Counted from the first letter of the stretch, positions 52,508 to 61,497 are shown. The stretch is DNA of 64,000 nt from JAAYRQ01 sp035647815 (GCA_035647815.1 DASRMR010000028.1:94414-158413), one strand, 5' to 3'. Program-made: numbers and translations. The notes: generated by a model not told the origin, from the sequence alone.

Positions 52508-53696
52508 AAGGCATCCCTCTTTCTCCAGCTAAACCTGCTATAACTGAGCCTCTAACTAAAGTTCCCTTGATATGATTCTTCTCATCTACAACTGCAACAG
52601 GAATCTTAGTATGTGCTAAAACATCTAGCAACTCTGAAAGGTATGTATCGAGTCCAGTAATTGGTCCATCAGTTTCTATAGCTTCATCTAATACTCTATG
52701 TCCTTTCTTTACTAGGTCAGCTGCATTCTCTGCCCGAACATATCCTAGCAGTTCTCCTGATCTATCAGTTACAAAAACTGAAGAAATACCATACTTCTCC
52801 ATTTGATGAAGAGTAGCCATCGGTCCATCTTTAGGGTGAACTACAGTTCGCGGTTTGACCATTACTGAAGAAGCAGTCAAAGCTTTAGAACGATTAATAT
52901 TTTCTACAAATTTAGCTACATATTCAGTAGCTGGAGATAATAAAATATCTTCCGAATTGCCCATTTGTACTATTTCACCATCTTTCATCAAGGCAATTCT
53001 ATCCCCAACTTTTAGAGCCTCATCTAAATCGTGGGTTATAAAGACTATAGTTTTTTGTAGTTTCTTTTGAATATCCATTAATTCATCTTGTACATCTTGT
53101 CTAATTAATGGGTCTAAAGCACTAAAGGGTTCATCCATGAGCAAAATATCTGGATCTGTAGCTAAAGCACGGGCCAGCCCTACTCTTTGCTGCATCCCCC
53201 CACTTAAGTTCTCAGGATAATAGTCTTCCCAACCCTTAAGACCGACTAGCTCCATTGCTGTAACAGCTTTTTCATACCTTTCTATCTTAGGCATGTCTTG
53301 AACTTCAAGCCCAAATGCTACATTATTTACAATAGAACGATTCGGTAATAAAGCAAAACTTTGAAAAACCATACCCATTTTCTTGCGTCGAACTTCAATA
53401 AGCTTTTTACCAGACATCTTAGTAATATCTTCCCCATCTATTAAGATTTCACCTGTAGTCTCTTTAATCAACTGATTAAGACATCTTATTAGTGTAGATT
53501 TACCACTACCAGATAAGCCCATAATGACAAAACTTTCGCCAGCATCTACAGTAAACGATGCATTTCTAACTCCTACTACGTTCTTAGTCTTTTCTCGAAT
53601 TTCGTCATTTCCAATACCGTTATTAAGCATAGCTAATGCTCTATCAGTATTATTTCCATAAATCTTAGTTAAATTGTTTACCCTGATTTTTTCCAT
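52497..53696 (-). CDS. opuAA: Glycine betaine ABC transporter, ATP-binding subunit with CBS domains
   Basis: The ATPase of the OpuA-type importer, 399 residues. Walker A is GLSGSGKST, the signature NLSGGMQQRVGLARALA, and Walker B ILLMDEPFSALDPL. A tandem CBS module occupies about residues 275-390 (ISSVFVTDRSGELLGYV, IPVAVVDEKNHIKGTLVRG). In OpuA-type transporters CBS domains sense ionic strength or bind cyclic di-AMP, so this protein may be controlled at the same signal as the riboswitch upstream. The ATG follows AAGGGATG. Confidence 0.95.
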   Translation of the reverse strand: MEKIRVNNLTKIYGNNTDRALAMLNNGIGNDEIREKTKNVVGVRNASFTVDAGESFVIMGLSGSGKSTLIRCLNQLIKETTGEILIDGEDITKMSGKKLIEVRRKKMGMVFQSFALLPNRSIVNNVAFGLEVQDMPKIERYEKAVTAMELVGLKGWEDYYPENLSGGMQQRVGLARALATDPDILLMDEPFSALDPLIRQDVQDELMDIQKKLQKTIVFITHDLDEALKVGDRIALMKDGEIVQMGNSEDILLSPATEYVAKFVENINRSKALTASSVMVKPRTVVHPKDGPMATLHQMEKYGISSVFVTDRSGELLGYVRAENAADLVKKGHRVLDEAIETDGPITGLDTYLSELLDVLAHTKIPVAVVDEKNHIKGTLVRGSVIAGLAGERGMPYDE

Positions 53697-53918
53697 TTAT
53701 AAACATCCCTTCTGCCAGGGCATGGCAGTATATTGTTAAGTTTCCTTTAAACGGTACTTTATATGTGTGCATTCAATTATCTTAGCATATCAAATGCAAG
53801 TTAATAAAATTTAAATTGTAAAAAGTATGAGAATAAGATATAGGGTGGGGAGCCTTCTTATAGTAAAAGCTATAGTTAGAAAGCTTTTTCAAAGATAAGT
53901 GGAAGGCAAAGTTATTCC

Positions 53919-54052
53919 CCATTCTCCCCTTACGCCTGCTTACGAGGTTAGCTGACGGGTTAGGGTTATAAGGCACCCCTCTTATAAAGATTCACCCCGA
54001 ATAAATGGTTTCCCCGTTCTTGTATCTACTAAGATTCAGCAAGAGAATGGCA
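53919..54052 (-). ncRNA. Cyclic di-AMP riboswitch (ydaO/yuaA class)
   Basis: The minus strand carries the conserved core of this class in order: GGGGAAACCATTTATTCGGG, GGGGTGAATCTTT, GAGGGGTGCC, then ACCCGTCAGCTAACCTCG and TAAGCAGGCG. The ends pair as P1 (CCATTCTC with GAGAATGG). Downstream, CTCCCC at 53856-53861 could pair with the GGGGAG that begins the P1 3' strand, a possible switch. No clear terminator T-run is seen in the 220 bases before opuAA. In known cases high cyclic di-AMP turns off osmolyte or potassium uptake genes, which fits the transporter here. Confidence 0.92.
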
Positions 54053-54346
54053 ATCGCCAATAATTAACATATTTAATTCAATTTCCAATATAGTATTATA
54101 CGCACACTTAAAGCTCAATCTCAAATACTGTGTGATATAATGAGAACGGTTCAGTATTGAAATCCTTATATAAGCTTAGATATGCTTGTATATGTTGGAT
54201 AATCCATATACATATGTTTATTTTTTCATAAAACCTTTTTTTTATACCTGATTATAATATTAATTGTTCTCTTAATTCAAAAACTAGTTGTTTTAAGTTA
54301 CCGAAACATTTAAGCTTATAATTAGTAACTGCAAGGAGTGATTATA
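54053..54346. other. Intergenic region, nothing clear
   Basis: About 290 AT-rich bases between the divergent riboswitch-opuA unit and the unknown gene. They must hold both promoters, but I cannot point to a convincing pair of -35/-10 elements. Confidence 0.5.
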
Positions 54347-54778
54347 TTGACATCCACTAAGAAACAATCTTTTAAAATTGAATATATTAGAAATGAAAAA
54401 CATCTTTTATTACCTAATGTTACATCCATTATTATAGCTCAAAACATATATGACATATTATTCCAATATGTTGTTACCCCAGAAAGAGAAGAAAAGCTAA
54501 AGTTATTTCTTTCCAAATTAGAAGCTCATATCAAAAGTAAGTCTCGTTCCCCCTTTTCTATCCCGTATCTTGAACTAGAATTTTTAGAAGAAGGATTACA
54601 GGAGCTAAAATTATTAAATTGGATAGAAATGGATGTAGCAGTATGCGAAGTTTTAATCGATGGAGATGAAGAAATACTCGAAGCAACATTAGAAATGTTA
54701 GAAAACTATATTATGTTTAACCGCGTAAGTAATACTAATACAATATATGTTTACCCATCTAATTTAATTAGATACTAA
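54347..54778 (+). CDS. Unknown 143-residue protein
   Basis: I do not recognise this protein. The TTG at 54347 follows AAGGAG with eight bases of spacing; a GTG three codons earlier overlaps that site. The product is hydrophilic and mostly helical, acidic in its second half (LELEFLEEGLQELKLL, VLIDGDEEILEATLEMLENYIMF), with no signal peptide, membrane segment or metal motif. It stands alone between a divergent opuA unit and the convergent polyamine operon, with a shared terminator to its right. Function unknown. Confidence 0.65.
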   Translation: MTSTKKQSFKIEYIRNEKHLLLPNVTSIIIAQNIYDILFQYVVTPEREEKLKLFLSKLEAHIKSKSRSPFSIPYLELEFLEEGLQELKLLNWIEMDVAVCEVLIDGDEEILEATLEMLENYIMFNRVSNTNTIYVYPSNLIRY

Positions 54779-54805
54779 CTAACATGCTCACATAAAACTT
54801 TATAA

Positions 54806-54840
54806 GCAAAAAGGGAAAGCTTTTTGCTTTCCCTTTTTAA
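54806..54840. terminator. Bidirectional terminator between the unknown gene and speB
   Basis: AAAAAGGGAAAGC (54808-54820) and GCTTTCCCTTTTT (54826-54838) form a 13-bp stem that gives a T-run in both directions. Confidence 0.92.
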
Positions 54841-54879
54841 AATCAGAACAAAATCTGTATTAATAATAAAAGCCCCAAT

Positions 54880-55746
54880 CTAATACATAAGTAAAGCTTC
54901 CCTTAAAATCTTAGCTCCTAAAATCGATGTTAAATCACCTTTTTCATTAGGAGGAGAAATTTCAACCATATCAAAACCTACAATATTTAATTCGCCTAGT
55001 TCTAAAATAACTTGAATTAGTTCTCTCGATGTAAAACCTCCAGGTTCTGGTGTTCCAGTGCCAGGTGCAAATGCTGGATCTAAAACATCGATATCTAAAG
55101 TTAAATAAACTGCAGCAGTACCAACCTTTTCTATAACATCTGCAACTGCAGATTGTAGCTTATTTAGATACATAAAAGTATGATCTCGGGCAAACTCCAT
55201 TTCCTCTTTGGTGCCTGATCTAATCCCTAGTTGATAGACCCTTTTTGTTCCTACAATATCTACTACATGCCTCATAACTGTAGCATGAGATAATCTCTCA
55301 CCTAAGTAATCCTCTCTTAAATCAGCATGTGCATCTATTTGTATTACTACTAAATCGGGATATTTTTTCTTATAAGCTTTTATAAGGGGTAATGAAATGA
55401 GATGTTCTCCACCTATAGAAAATACCTTTTTATTCATTTCTAAAAGTTGGTTACAAATATCCTCTGTTCGCTCTAAAGTTGTAACTACATTCCCCCAAGG
55501 AATTTCAACATCTCCAGCATCATAAAAATCAATATCTTCTAGAGATTTATCTTGGTAAATACTATATTCTTCTATGCCTTCCGACACTTCTCGCACCCTA
55601 AATGGGCCTAAACGTGTACCAGGACGAAAACTTACCGTAGTATCCATAGGAATACCTATGATAACTTTTTCGCATGCTTCTATGTTATCTGAACTACCCA
55701 TGAAAGGGATCTTCATTTTTAGATAATTACTAATATGTCTTTTCAT
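54880..55746 (-). CDS. speB: Agmatinase
   Basis: SpeB hydrolyses agmatine to putrescine and urea. The two-manganese site of the ureohydrolase family is intact: FSIGGEHLISLP, VIQIDAHADLREDY and TLDIDVLDPAFAPGTGTPEPGG. The length of 288 residues is normal. It starts two bases after the speE stop, and an arginine decarboxylase gene precedes speE, so agmatine is the obvious substrate. Confidence 0.93.
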   Translation of the reverse strand: MKRHISNYLKMKIPFMGSSDNIEACEKVIIGIPMDTTVSFRPGTRLGPFRVREVSEGIEEYSIYQDKSLEDIDFYDAGDVEIPWGNVVTTLERTEDICNQLLEMNKKVFSIGGEHLISLPLIKAYKKKYPDLVVIQIDAHADLREDYLGERLSHATVMRHVVDIVGTKRVYQLGIRSGTKEEMEFARDHTFMYLNKLQSAVADVIEKVGTAAVYLTLDIDVLDPAFAPGTGTPEPGGFTSRELIQVILELGELNIVGFDMVEISPPNEKGDLTSILGAKILREALLMY

Positions 55747-55748
55747 TT

Positions 55749-56579
55749 TTATCTACTCTCATTAATTATCTGTTTTACAAAAGGTGGTAACTTAAATGCT
55801 GCCTGGTGAATTTCTTGCGAATAATACTTGAAATCTAAATCTAACTTACTATTTATCTGTTCTGGATCATACTTTTTGGAACCTATAGTAAAACTCCATA
55901 ATCCACTAGGATAAGTTGGTATGTTAGCTAAATATAGTTTAGTTATGGGAAATATTGTAGCAATACTACCATAAGCCATTTGAATAACATCTTTATTAAA
56001 AAATGGTGATTCACTTTGTACTACTAAAATTCCATCCTCATGTAAACAATCATAAACATTTTGATAAAAACCTTTTGAGAATAATTCTATAGCTGGTCCA
56101 ACAGGTTCCGTTGAATCTACAATTATTATATCGAAACTGTTTTTATGATTAGCAACAAAAGCAATTCCATCATCTATTATTACTTTAGCCTTTTCATCTT
56201 CAAACGAACAGGATAGTTGTGGAAAGAAGTCTTGTGCAGCAATAACTACCCGTTCATCTATCTCGACTAATGTGCCTGTCTCTACTGTAGGATGTTTGAC
56301 TACCTCTCTTAAAGCACCACCATCTCCCCCTCCAATAATTAGCACTTTTTTAGGATTAGGGTGGGAATTTAAAGCAACTTGGGTAATCATTTCATGGTAA
56401 ATATATTCATCCATTTCAGTAGTCATAACCATTCCATCTAATAAAAGCATCTTACCAAATTGTTCTGTTTCTATTACAGCTAAATTCTGAAACTCACTTT
56501 GTTCTGTTCTTAAAGTTTCTTTAATCTTACAACTAAAACCTAATGATTTAGTCTGATATTCAGTAAACCAGAGTTCCAA
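55749..56579 (-). CDS. speE: Spermidine synthase
   Basis: SpeE transfers an aminopropyl group from decarboxylated SAM to putrescine. The SAM-type fold shows VLIIGGGDGGALREVVKHP, VEIDERVV and IIVDSTEPVGPA. DEYIYHEMITQVAL marks the substrate side. The length of 276 residues is typical. No SAM decarboxylase gene is in the window. It lies between pdaD and speB. Confidence 0.94.
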   Translation of the reverse strand: MELWFTEYQTKSLGFSCKIKETLRTEQSEFQNLAVIETEQFGKMLLLDGMVMTTEMDEYIYHEMITQVALNSHPNPKKVLIIGGGDGGALREVVKHPTVETGTLVEIDERVVIAAQDFFPQLSCSFEDEKAKVIIDDGIAFVANHKNSFDIIIVDSTEPVGPAIELFSKGFYQNVYDCLHEDGILVVQSESPFFNKDVIQMAYGSIATIFPITKLYLANIPTYPSGLWSFTIGSKKYDPEQINSKLDLDFKYYSQEIHQAAFKLPPFVKQIINESR

Positions 56580-56606
56580 TTATCTTTCCCCCTCAAACTG
56601 GTAATT

Positions 56607-57065
56607 CTAATACCACAAAGGTACAGCTGCAAATGCACAAGCTATCTTTTCAACTTTATGCTCAACAGTAGCTATTTTAACTTCTTCCAACTCAATTTCT
56701 CTTACTTCAAAAGCTTCTTCAACCATCATTCTTACTTGCCTTTCGGCTTCCTCTTGGGAACATACGCCAGAGAATTCCATAATAACCCCAAAATTATTCT
56801 TTTTTATACCTACCGCAACTGCTGCAGATATAATTTCACCCGGAACATCACTGACGATTGACCCATAAGCAATAGGAAGTAAAGCTCCAGCAGGGACTTC
56901 TAGATTAGGTGCATATTCACAACCTGGAGGTAAAATACTGCTTACTCTCAACAAATTAGTATTACCAACTCTTGCTTTTAACAATGCCCGGTCAAAGGCG
57001 GTAAGTTTACTTGCTCCTTCGGAAGCAGCGGCAGTCACAAAATATTTTTTAGGTAAAGGTAACAT
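56607..57065 (-). CDS. pdaD: Pyruvoyl-dependent arginine decarboxylase
   Basis: PvlArgDC turns arginine into agmatine using a pyruvoyl group formed by self-cleavage at a Ser. The likely cleavage site is RVSSILPPG (about residues 42-50). KYFVTAAASEGASKLTAFDRAL and VPAGALLPIAYG are typical. The ATG at 57065 has GGAGG about ten bases upstream and gives 152 residues; the frame to 57092 adds nine unlikely residues. It begins the pdaD-speE-speB unit, a complete arginine-to-spermidine route except for decarboxylated SAM. Confidence 0.94.
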   Translation of the reverse strand: MLPLPKKYFVTAAASEGASKLTAFDRALLKARVGNTNLLRVSSILPPGCEYAPNLEVPAGALLPIAYGSIVSDVPGEIISAAVAVGIKKNNFGVIMEFSGVCSQEEAERQVRMMVEEAFEVREIELEEVKIATVEHKVEKIACAFAAVPLWY

Positions 57066-57154
57066 TTGAAAAACACCTCCAGAATTTATCATTTTCTATA
57101 TGATAGGTATATTATATACAAAACCTTCCTGAAATCAAATACAATCTTTTCGCC

Positions 57155-57184
57155 ATAAAAAGCTTAGAATTTCTAAGCTTTTCT
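57155..57184 (-). terminator. Terminator after the LysR gene
   Basis: Stem AAGCTTAG/CTAAGCTT (57160-57180) with a five-base loop runs into TTTTTATGG on the minus strand, about 35 bases after the LysR stop. Confidence 0.75.
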
Positions 57185-57215
57185 CCTTAAAATTATATGA
57201 AAATTTTAAAAACTA

Positions 57216-58118
57216 TTATTCTTTTGTGGGAGCCTCCAACTTTTTCAGATATTCCAGAAAATTGTTAACCGTTTTACGGCGAGATTTTTGCCTAGGATAT
57301 ATTACATAAAAGAACCTAGTAGCTTCATCACTTGCTATCTTAATGTTTTTTATCCTGCGATTATAATTATTTTTCATCGCCCATTTAGATACTACTGATA
57401 TACCCATACCAGATTCGACCGAAGCTAAAACTACTTCTGTACTACCAGCCTCGATATAAACATTTAAGTCTTCTTTTTCAATGTCATTAACTATCATTAA
57501 TTCTTCAACAGCTTTTCTAGTTCCCGAGCCAATCTCTCTAACAATCCATCTTTCCTCCAGTAAATCTTCAATTTTAACTTCTGGAAAACGTAATAGCTTA
57601 TGCTTATATGGAACTACAACTACTAGTTCGTCTTCAATCCATTTAAAACCATCAACCTTACGGTTTTTTATCCAACCGCCAACTACTCCTATATCTACTT
57701 CTCTATCAGCAACCTGATTAAACACTTCTTCAGTATCACCTATATCCAAGCTTAGAGTAACATTGGGGTAATTTTCTTTGAAATTCTTGATGATATTAGG
57801 CAATATATATTGGCCAGGAATAGTACTTGCAGATAAATAAAGTTTCCCCTTACGACTTTCTGAGACCTCTTCCATGGCCAGTTCTGTTTTTTCTATTGCT
57901 TTTATGATTTCTTGTGCAAATTGATATAAGGTTTCGCCTGCTTCAGTAGTTTTAAGACTTCTACCAGACCTTTCTAATAGTAAAACACTATAGTACTCTT
58001 CTAGAGATTGTATTTGTTTTGTTATAGCTGGTTGAGATACACCAAATTCTTTTGCTGTTTTAGATAAGTTTTGGGTTTCAACTACTCTTACATAAGTTTT
58101 AAAAAAATTTAGATTCAT
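57216..58118 (-). CDS. LysR-family transcriptional regulator
   Basis: A 300-residue LysR regulator. The N-terminal helix-turn-helix is ETQNLSKTAKEFGVSQPAITKQIQSLEE, followed by the LERSGRSLKTTEAGETLY linker and a periplasmic-binding-like effector domain (LYLSASTIPGQYILPNI, IGVVGGWI). The effector domain resembles the CysL/CbbR group. It starts 21 bases after sufB, so it belongs to the suf transcript. Whether it controls Suf or sulphur supply is inferred from position only. Confidence 0.92.
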   Translation of the reverse strand: MNLNFFKTYVRVVETQNLSKTAKEFGVSQPAITKQIQSLEEYYSVLLLERSGRSLKTTEAGETLYQFAQEIIKAIEKTELAMEEVSESRKGKLYLSASTIPGQYILPNIIKNFKENYPNVTLSLDIGDTEEVFNQVADREVDIGVVGGWIKNRKVDGFKWIEDELVVVVPYKHKLLRFPEVKIEDLLEERWIVREIGSGTRKAVEELMIVNDIEKEDLNVYIEAGSTEVVLASVESGMGISVVSKWAMKNNYNRRIKNIKIASDEATRFFYVIYPRQKSRRKTVNNFLEYLKKLEAPTKE

Positions 58119-58139
58119 TGAGTTTCCATCCTAACTCTA

Positions 58140-59063
58140 TTATCGAAGAAAACCTTCTAATATAGTATTAATAGCCTCTGTTTCATTAAGACCTAAAGAC
58201 ATCAACTTAATCAACTGTTCACCAGCTATTTTGCCTATTGCTGCTTCATGAGTTAAAACAGCATCTGCACTTTCAGCAATTAGTTCCGGAATAGCTACAA
58301 CCCTAGCATTACCCATAATAATAGCATCACATTCTACATGTCCATGACATTCAGTTTCACCTACCATGGCAGCTTTAAAGACCTGTTCTGAAAAATCTTT
58401 GGCCACTGACCTAGATATAATCTGGGCAGTACCACCTTGCCCTTCGATATAAATTCTAATATCTGATTCAGCCTTTTGATCCCCGTGTGTAAGTAGTCTT
58501 TCCATAACGGTAAGATTACCTTTTTTATCTACATAAGCTGTAGTAGTACGCATAGTGTCATCTACACCTTCTAATTGCACCATTTCTAGTTCTGCAGTAG
58601 CATTTTCTTCTACCCTGATGACAGTAGTAGGGTTAAATGTCCTTTTCCCTTTTCCTGTACCTTCTCCATAATGTCTTTCTAGATATTTCATATGAGCCCC
58701 TTTTTTAACGATAATTTCATGAGTACCATTATGGGCTGAATCTGCATGACTATCATTATGGATACCACAACCTGCGATAATAGTAACATCAGCATCTTCA
58801 CCAACTATAAAAGTATTATAGACCTGATCATTAAAGCCAGAGCTAGTTAAAAGTACTGGTACATGTACTGATTCGTTCTTCGTTCCGGGTTTAACATCTA
58901 CAATTATGCCAGGTTTGTCAGGAAATGTAGTTATAGTAATATTAGGAGATGAATTTCTTATTACCGCTTCTCCATCTTTTCTAATATTTATGGCTCCTTG
59001 AGGAACTTGCTTTAAACCTATAATAGAATTTAACAAATCTCGGTCTACATTATTGAGTTTCAT
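58140..59063 (-). CDS. sufB: SufB/SufD-family Fe-S assembly protein, short form
   Basis: The scaffold component of a SUF-type Fe-S assembly system, 307 residues, shorter than the SufB of full suf operons. The beta-helix repeats and the C-terminal SufB/D signature are present (ECHGHVECDAIIMGNARVVAIPEL, LTHEAAIGKIAGEQL, SLGLNETEAI). It follows sufC with a 14-base overlap. No sufD, sufS or sufU is adjacent. This two-gene form matches the minimal SufBC (SmsCB) systems described in anaerobes and archaea. Confidence 0.92.
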   Translation of the reverse strand: MKLNNVDRDLLNSIIGLKQVPQGAINIRKDGEAVIRNSSPNITITTFPDKPGIIVDVKPGTKNESVHVPVLLTSSGFNDQVYNTFIVGEDADVTIIAGCGIHNDSHADSAHNGTHEIIVKKGAHMKYLERHYGEGTGKGKRTFNPTTVIRVEENATAELEMVQLEGVDDTMRTTTAYVDKKGNLTVMERLLTHGDQKAESDIRIYIEGQGGTAQIISRSVAKDFSEQVFKAAMVGETECHGHVECDAIIMGNARVVAIPELIAESADAVLTHEAAIGKIAGEQLIKLMSLGLNETEAINTILEGFLR

Positions 59064-59796
59064 ATTGCATATCTCCTTGACAATCTATTCTTTGTTTACA
59101 TTCTATATCTTCTCTTATCAATGGCCATATTTCATCAGGTTTTCCAATCGCAACTATTTTACCTTCCTCAACTACTACTACTTCATCACACATAGGTAAC
59201 ACATTTTCATTATGAGTAATTACTATGGCAATTGAGTTTTTACGCGCCTTAAAGTTCTGCATAATAGTAAAAATAAGTCTTTGAATAGTCCATAAATCAA
59301 CACCGGCTTCCGGTTCGTCAAATATACTTACACCAGTATTACGAGCAAGAATTTGAGCGATTTCTATGCGTTTCATTTCCCCACCACTAAGAGCAGGCCC
59401 CAAATCTCTTTGCAAATATTCTTCCGGACATAAACCGACATCCCTAATAGTTTTACGCATTGTAAGAATATCAATATCTGGTTGGGCTATTTTTAGCAAA
59501 TCCTCCACGGTTAAACCTTTAAACCTTGGTGGTTGCTGAAAGGCATAGGCAATTCCTTTTTCAGCTCGGTCTGATACTTCTAAATCAGTAATGTTTTCAT
59601 TATTTAAATAAATACTACCGGTAGTAGGTTTATAAATACCCATAATTATTTTGGCTATAGAAGTTTTGCCACCACCATTAGGACCAGTTATCGCATAAAA
59701 TTTATTAGGATCAAATGATATATTAATATCGCGCAAAATTTCTTTACTTTCACCATTATTGTTAACTGCTAAATTGATATTTTCTAATATAAGCAT
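59050..59796 (-). CDS. sufC: SufC-type Fe-S assembly ATPase
   Basis: An ABC-type soluble ATPase that drives the SufB scaffold. Walker A is GPNGGGKTS, the signature ALSGGEMKRIEIAQILAR, and Walker B SIFDEPEAGVD. The length of 248 residues and ITGPNGGGKTSIAKIIMG fit SufC. The ATG follows GAAGG. It heads the sufC-sufB-lysR unit. Confidence 0.94.
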   Translation of the reverse strand: MLILENINLAVNNNGESKEILRDINISFDPNKFYAITGPNGGGKTSIAKIIMGIYKPTTGSIYLNNENITDLEVSDRAEKGIAYAFQQPPRFKGLTVEDLLKIAQPDIDILTMRKTIRDVGLCPEEYLQRDLGPALSGGEMKRIEIAQILARNTGVSIFDEPEAGVDLWTIQRLIFTIMQNFKARKNSIAIVITHNENVLPMCDEVVVVEEGKIVAIGKPDEIWPLIREDIECKQRIDCQGDMQYETQ

Positions 59797-59936
59797 AATT
59801 ACCTTCCTTCATTTGAAATACAATCTAATGATTCAATTTATTTTATCATAACTAACAGTTATATACTAACTAATTGGCCTAAGTGTAGATGTGTGATAGA
59901 TATGTTTTTCGAGTTATTATTTTTTGATTTATTAAT

Positions 59937-59978
59937 AAAAATAAGGGAGAAACTTTTATAATTCCCCCCCTTATTTGC
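59937..59978 (-). terminator. Terminator after fur
   Basis: AAATAAGGG (59939-59947) pairs with CCCTTATTT (59968-59976), partly extended by GAA/TTC, and runs into TTTTTATT on the minus strand. It separates the fur transcript from sufC. Confidence 0.75.
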
Positions 59979-60038
59979 AAATCCTGACTTGTGGAATAAT
60001 GTATTGCTCTATCTAGTAATGCCAATAACATTATAATA

Positions 60039-60464
60039 CTATTGGCATTTAGGACAATAGCCATAAAACTTAAGCTCATGCCCTATTATTTTATAACCTT
60101 TAGCTTCTAATTCTGCTTCTAAAGTATGCAAAAAATCTTCTTCTATTTCTATTATGCTATTACAACCTATACAAATTATATGGTGGTGTTGATGATCTTC
60201 ATCAGCCCCAGATAATTCATAACGATACTTGTCACTTTCAAACATAGTTTTATAAAGAACTCCGAGATTAGTTAATTTGTCCAAAGTCCGATATACTGTA
60301 GCTATCCCAATATTAGGCATGGCTTCTTTTGCTTCAATAAATACTTCTTCTGCACTTAAATGTTCATCTTGATTATTAATCATAACTTCTAATATAGTTG
60401 ATCTTTGTGGAGTTAATTTATAATTGGAATCATTAATCTTTTTCTTTATGTGTTTAATATCCAT
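60039..60464 (-). CDS. fur: Fur-family metal-dependent repressor
   Basis: A Fur-family regulator of 141 residues from the ATG at 60464, which follows GAGG. The winged helix is HLSAEEVFIEAKEAMPNIGIATVYRTLDKL. The metal-binding histidine cluster is HQHHHIICIGC, and a second CxxC ends the protein (YCPKCQ), giving a four-Cys zinc site. A Fur-box-like sequence lies directly upstream, suggesting iron-responsive autorepression. PerR or Zur cannot be fully excluded from sequence alone. Confidence 0.9.
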   Translation of the reverse strand: MDIKHIKKKINDSNYKLTPQRSTILEVMINNQDEHLSAEEVFIEAKEAMPNIGIATVYRTLDKLTNLGVLYKTMFESDKYRYELSGADEDHQHHHIICIGCNSIIEIEEDFLHTLEAELEAKGYKIIGHELKFYGYCPKCQ

Positions 60465-60481
60465 ATATCCAACCTCATTTT

Positions 60482-60506
60482 GATAATGATTATCGAACTC
60501 ATTATC
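60482..60506. promoter_or_regulatory. Fur-box-like operator upstream of fur
   Basis: GATAATGATTATC (60482-60494) followed after six bases by ATTATC agrees well with the known Fur box GATAATGATWATCATTATC, except for the six-base interruption. It lies just upstream of the ribosome binding site, well placed to repress fur itself. Confidence 0.65.
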
Positions 60507-60543
60507 TATGATTTTATGGTATATCATCTACACTTGCAAGTAA

Positions 60544-61497
60544 CTATTTTCTTTTATCTTCTATCTCAGCCTTGTCTTTTAATTCTTGAAGATATCCATT
60601 GAAAAGCTCATTTCCCTTTTCTATTTCCAATTGGGCTTGGATATCACTTTTAACTTCTTCAAATGTAAGGGTAACAGGCTCTTTGTACTCTCCAGCCTTT
60701 ATCAAGTGGTAACCAAATTCTGTTTTCACAGGAGCTTCTACCATTTCGCCACTTTTAAGTGCCAGAGCAGCTACTTTAAATTCTTCAACCATGGGAGATT
60801 CTTCATTAATTAAACCGAGATCTCCACCTTTTTCTTTGCTTGGGCAAGTAGAATGTTTAACAGCTAAATCGGCAAAATCTTCACCATTTTCTAATTTAGC
60901 TAAAATATCTTTAGCTTCGTCCTCTTTTTCAACTAGAATATGAAATACTTCCATTCCACCAGGTTCGGTAAACATTTCACCTTCTTCTGCGTAAAACTCT
61001 TCTATTTCCTCATCACTTACTACTACATCAGCAGTAACTTCATCTCTTAAGACCAGAAAAATCTTTTCTGCTTCAATTTGCTCTTTTAAATCAGCTTCTG
61101 TCATTTGCATCTGTTTTAAGAACTCTTTATAACCTTCCTCACCATGATGATCTTTAAAAGCTTTTAATTCTTCTTCTATTTCTGCAGCACTTATTTTAAT
61201 ATTTTTTTGTTCTGCGTTTTGCCTGACTACAGTTTGGAGCACTATATCTTCAAAAGATTTTTCTTTTAAATCCTCTATTAGTTCTCCATCTTCTTTATCA
61301 GTCAATTCCTTTCCCATCTGGGATTCATAGCCAGTCTTGATAATCATATAATGTTTATCAAGTTGTCCTTGAGTAATTTCTGTACCATTTACTACACCAA
61401 CAACTTTATTAGGGTCACTATTGTCACCACAACCTACAGCCATAAAACTAAATACAAGTAATATCAAAAACACTAAACTTTTTCTCAATCTTTTCAT
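60544..61497 (-). CDS. prsA: PrsA/SurA-type foldase lipoprotein
   Basis: An extracytoplasmic peptidyl-prolyl isomerase of 317 residues. The signal peptide ends in the lipobox FMAVGC (Cys23). A SurA-like helical N-terminal domain (about 30-170) precedes a parvulin domain with VFHILVEKEDEAKDIL, FADLAVKHSTCPSKEKGGDLG and ETGYHLIKA-type ending (TEFGYHLIKAGEY). It helps exported proteins fold at the outer face of the membrane. The gene follows nfnB at a distance of about 85 bases and precedes fur by 16 bases. Confidence 0.92.
   Translation of the reverse strand: MKRLRKSLVFLILLVFSFMAVGCGDNSDPNKVVGVVNGTEITQGQLDKHYMIIKTGYESQMGKELTDKEDGELIEDLKEKSFEDIVLQTVVRQNAEQKNIKISAAEIEEELKAFKDHHGEEGYKEFLKQMQMTEADLKEQIEAEKIFLVLRDEVTADVVVSDEEIEEFYAEEGEMFTEPGGMEVFHILVEKEDEAKDILAKLENGEDFADLAVKHSTCPSKEKGGDLGLINEESPMVEEFKVAALALKSGEMVEAPVKTEFGYHLIKAGEYKEPVTLTFEEVKSDIQAQLEIEKGNELFNGYLQELKDKAEIEDKRK

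Noticed and set aside
53782..53976. 64-codon minus-strand open frame
   Set aside because: It lies across the riboswitch aptamer and has no ribosome binding site; its codons follow conserved RNA elements.
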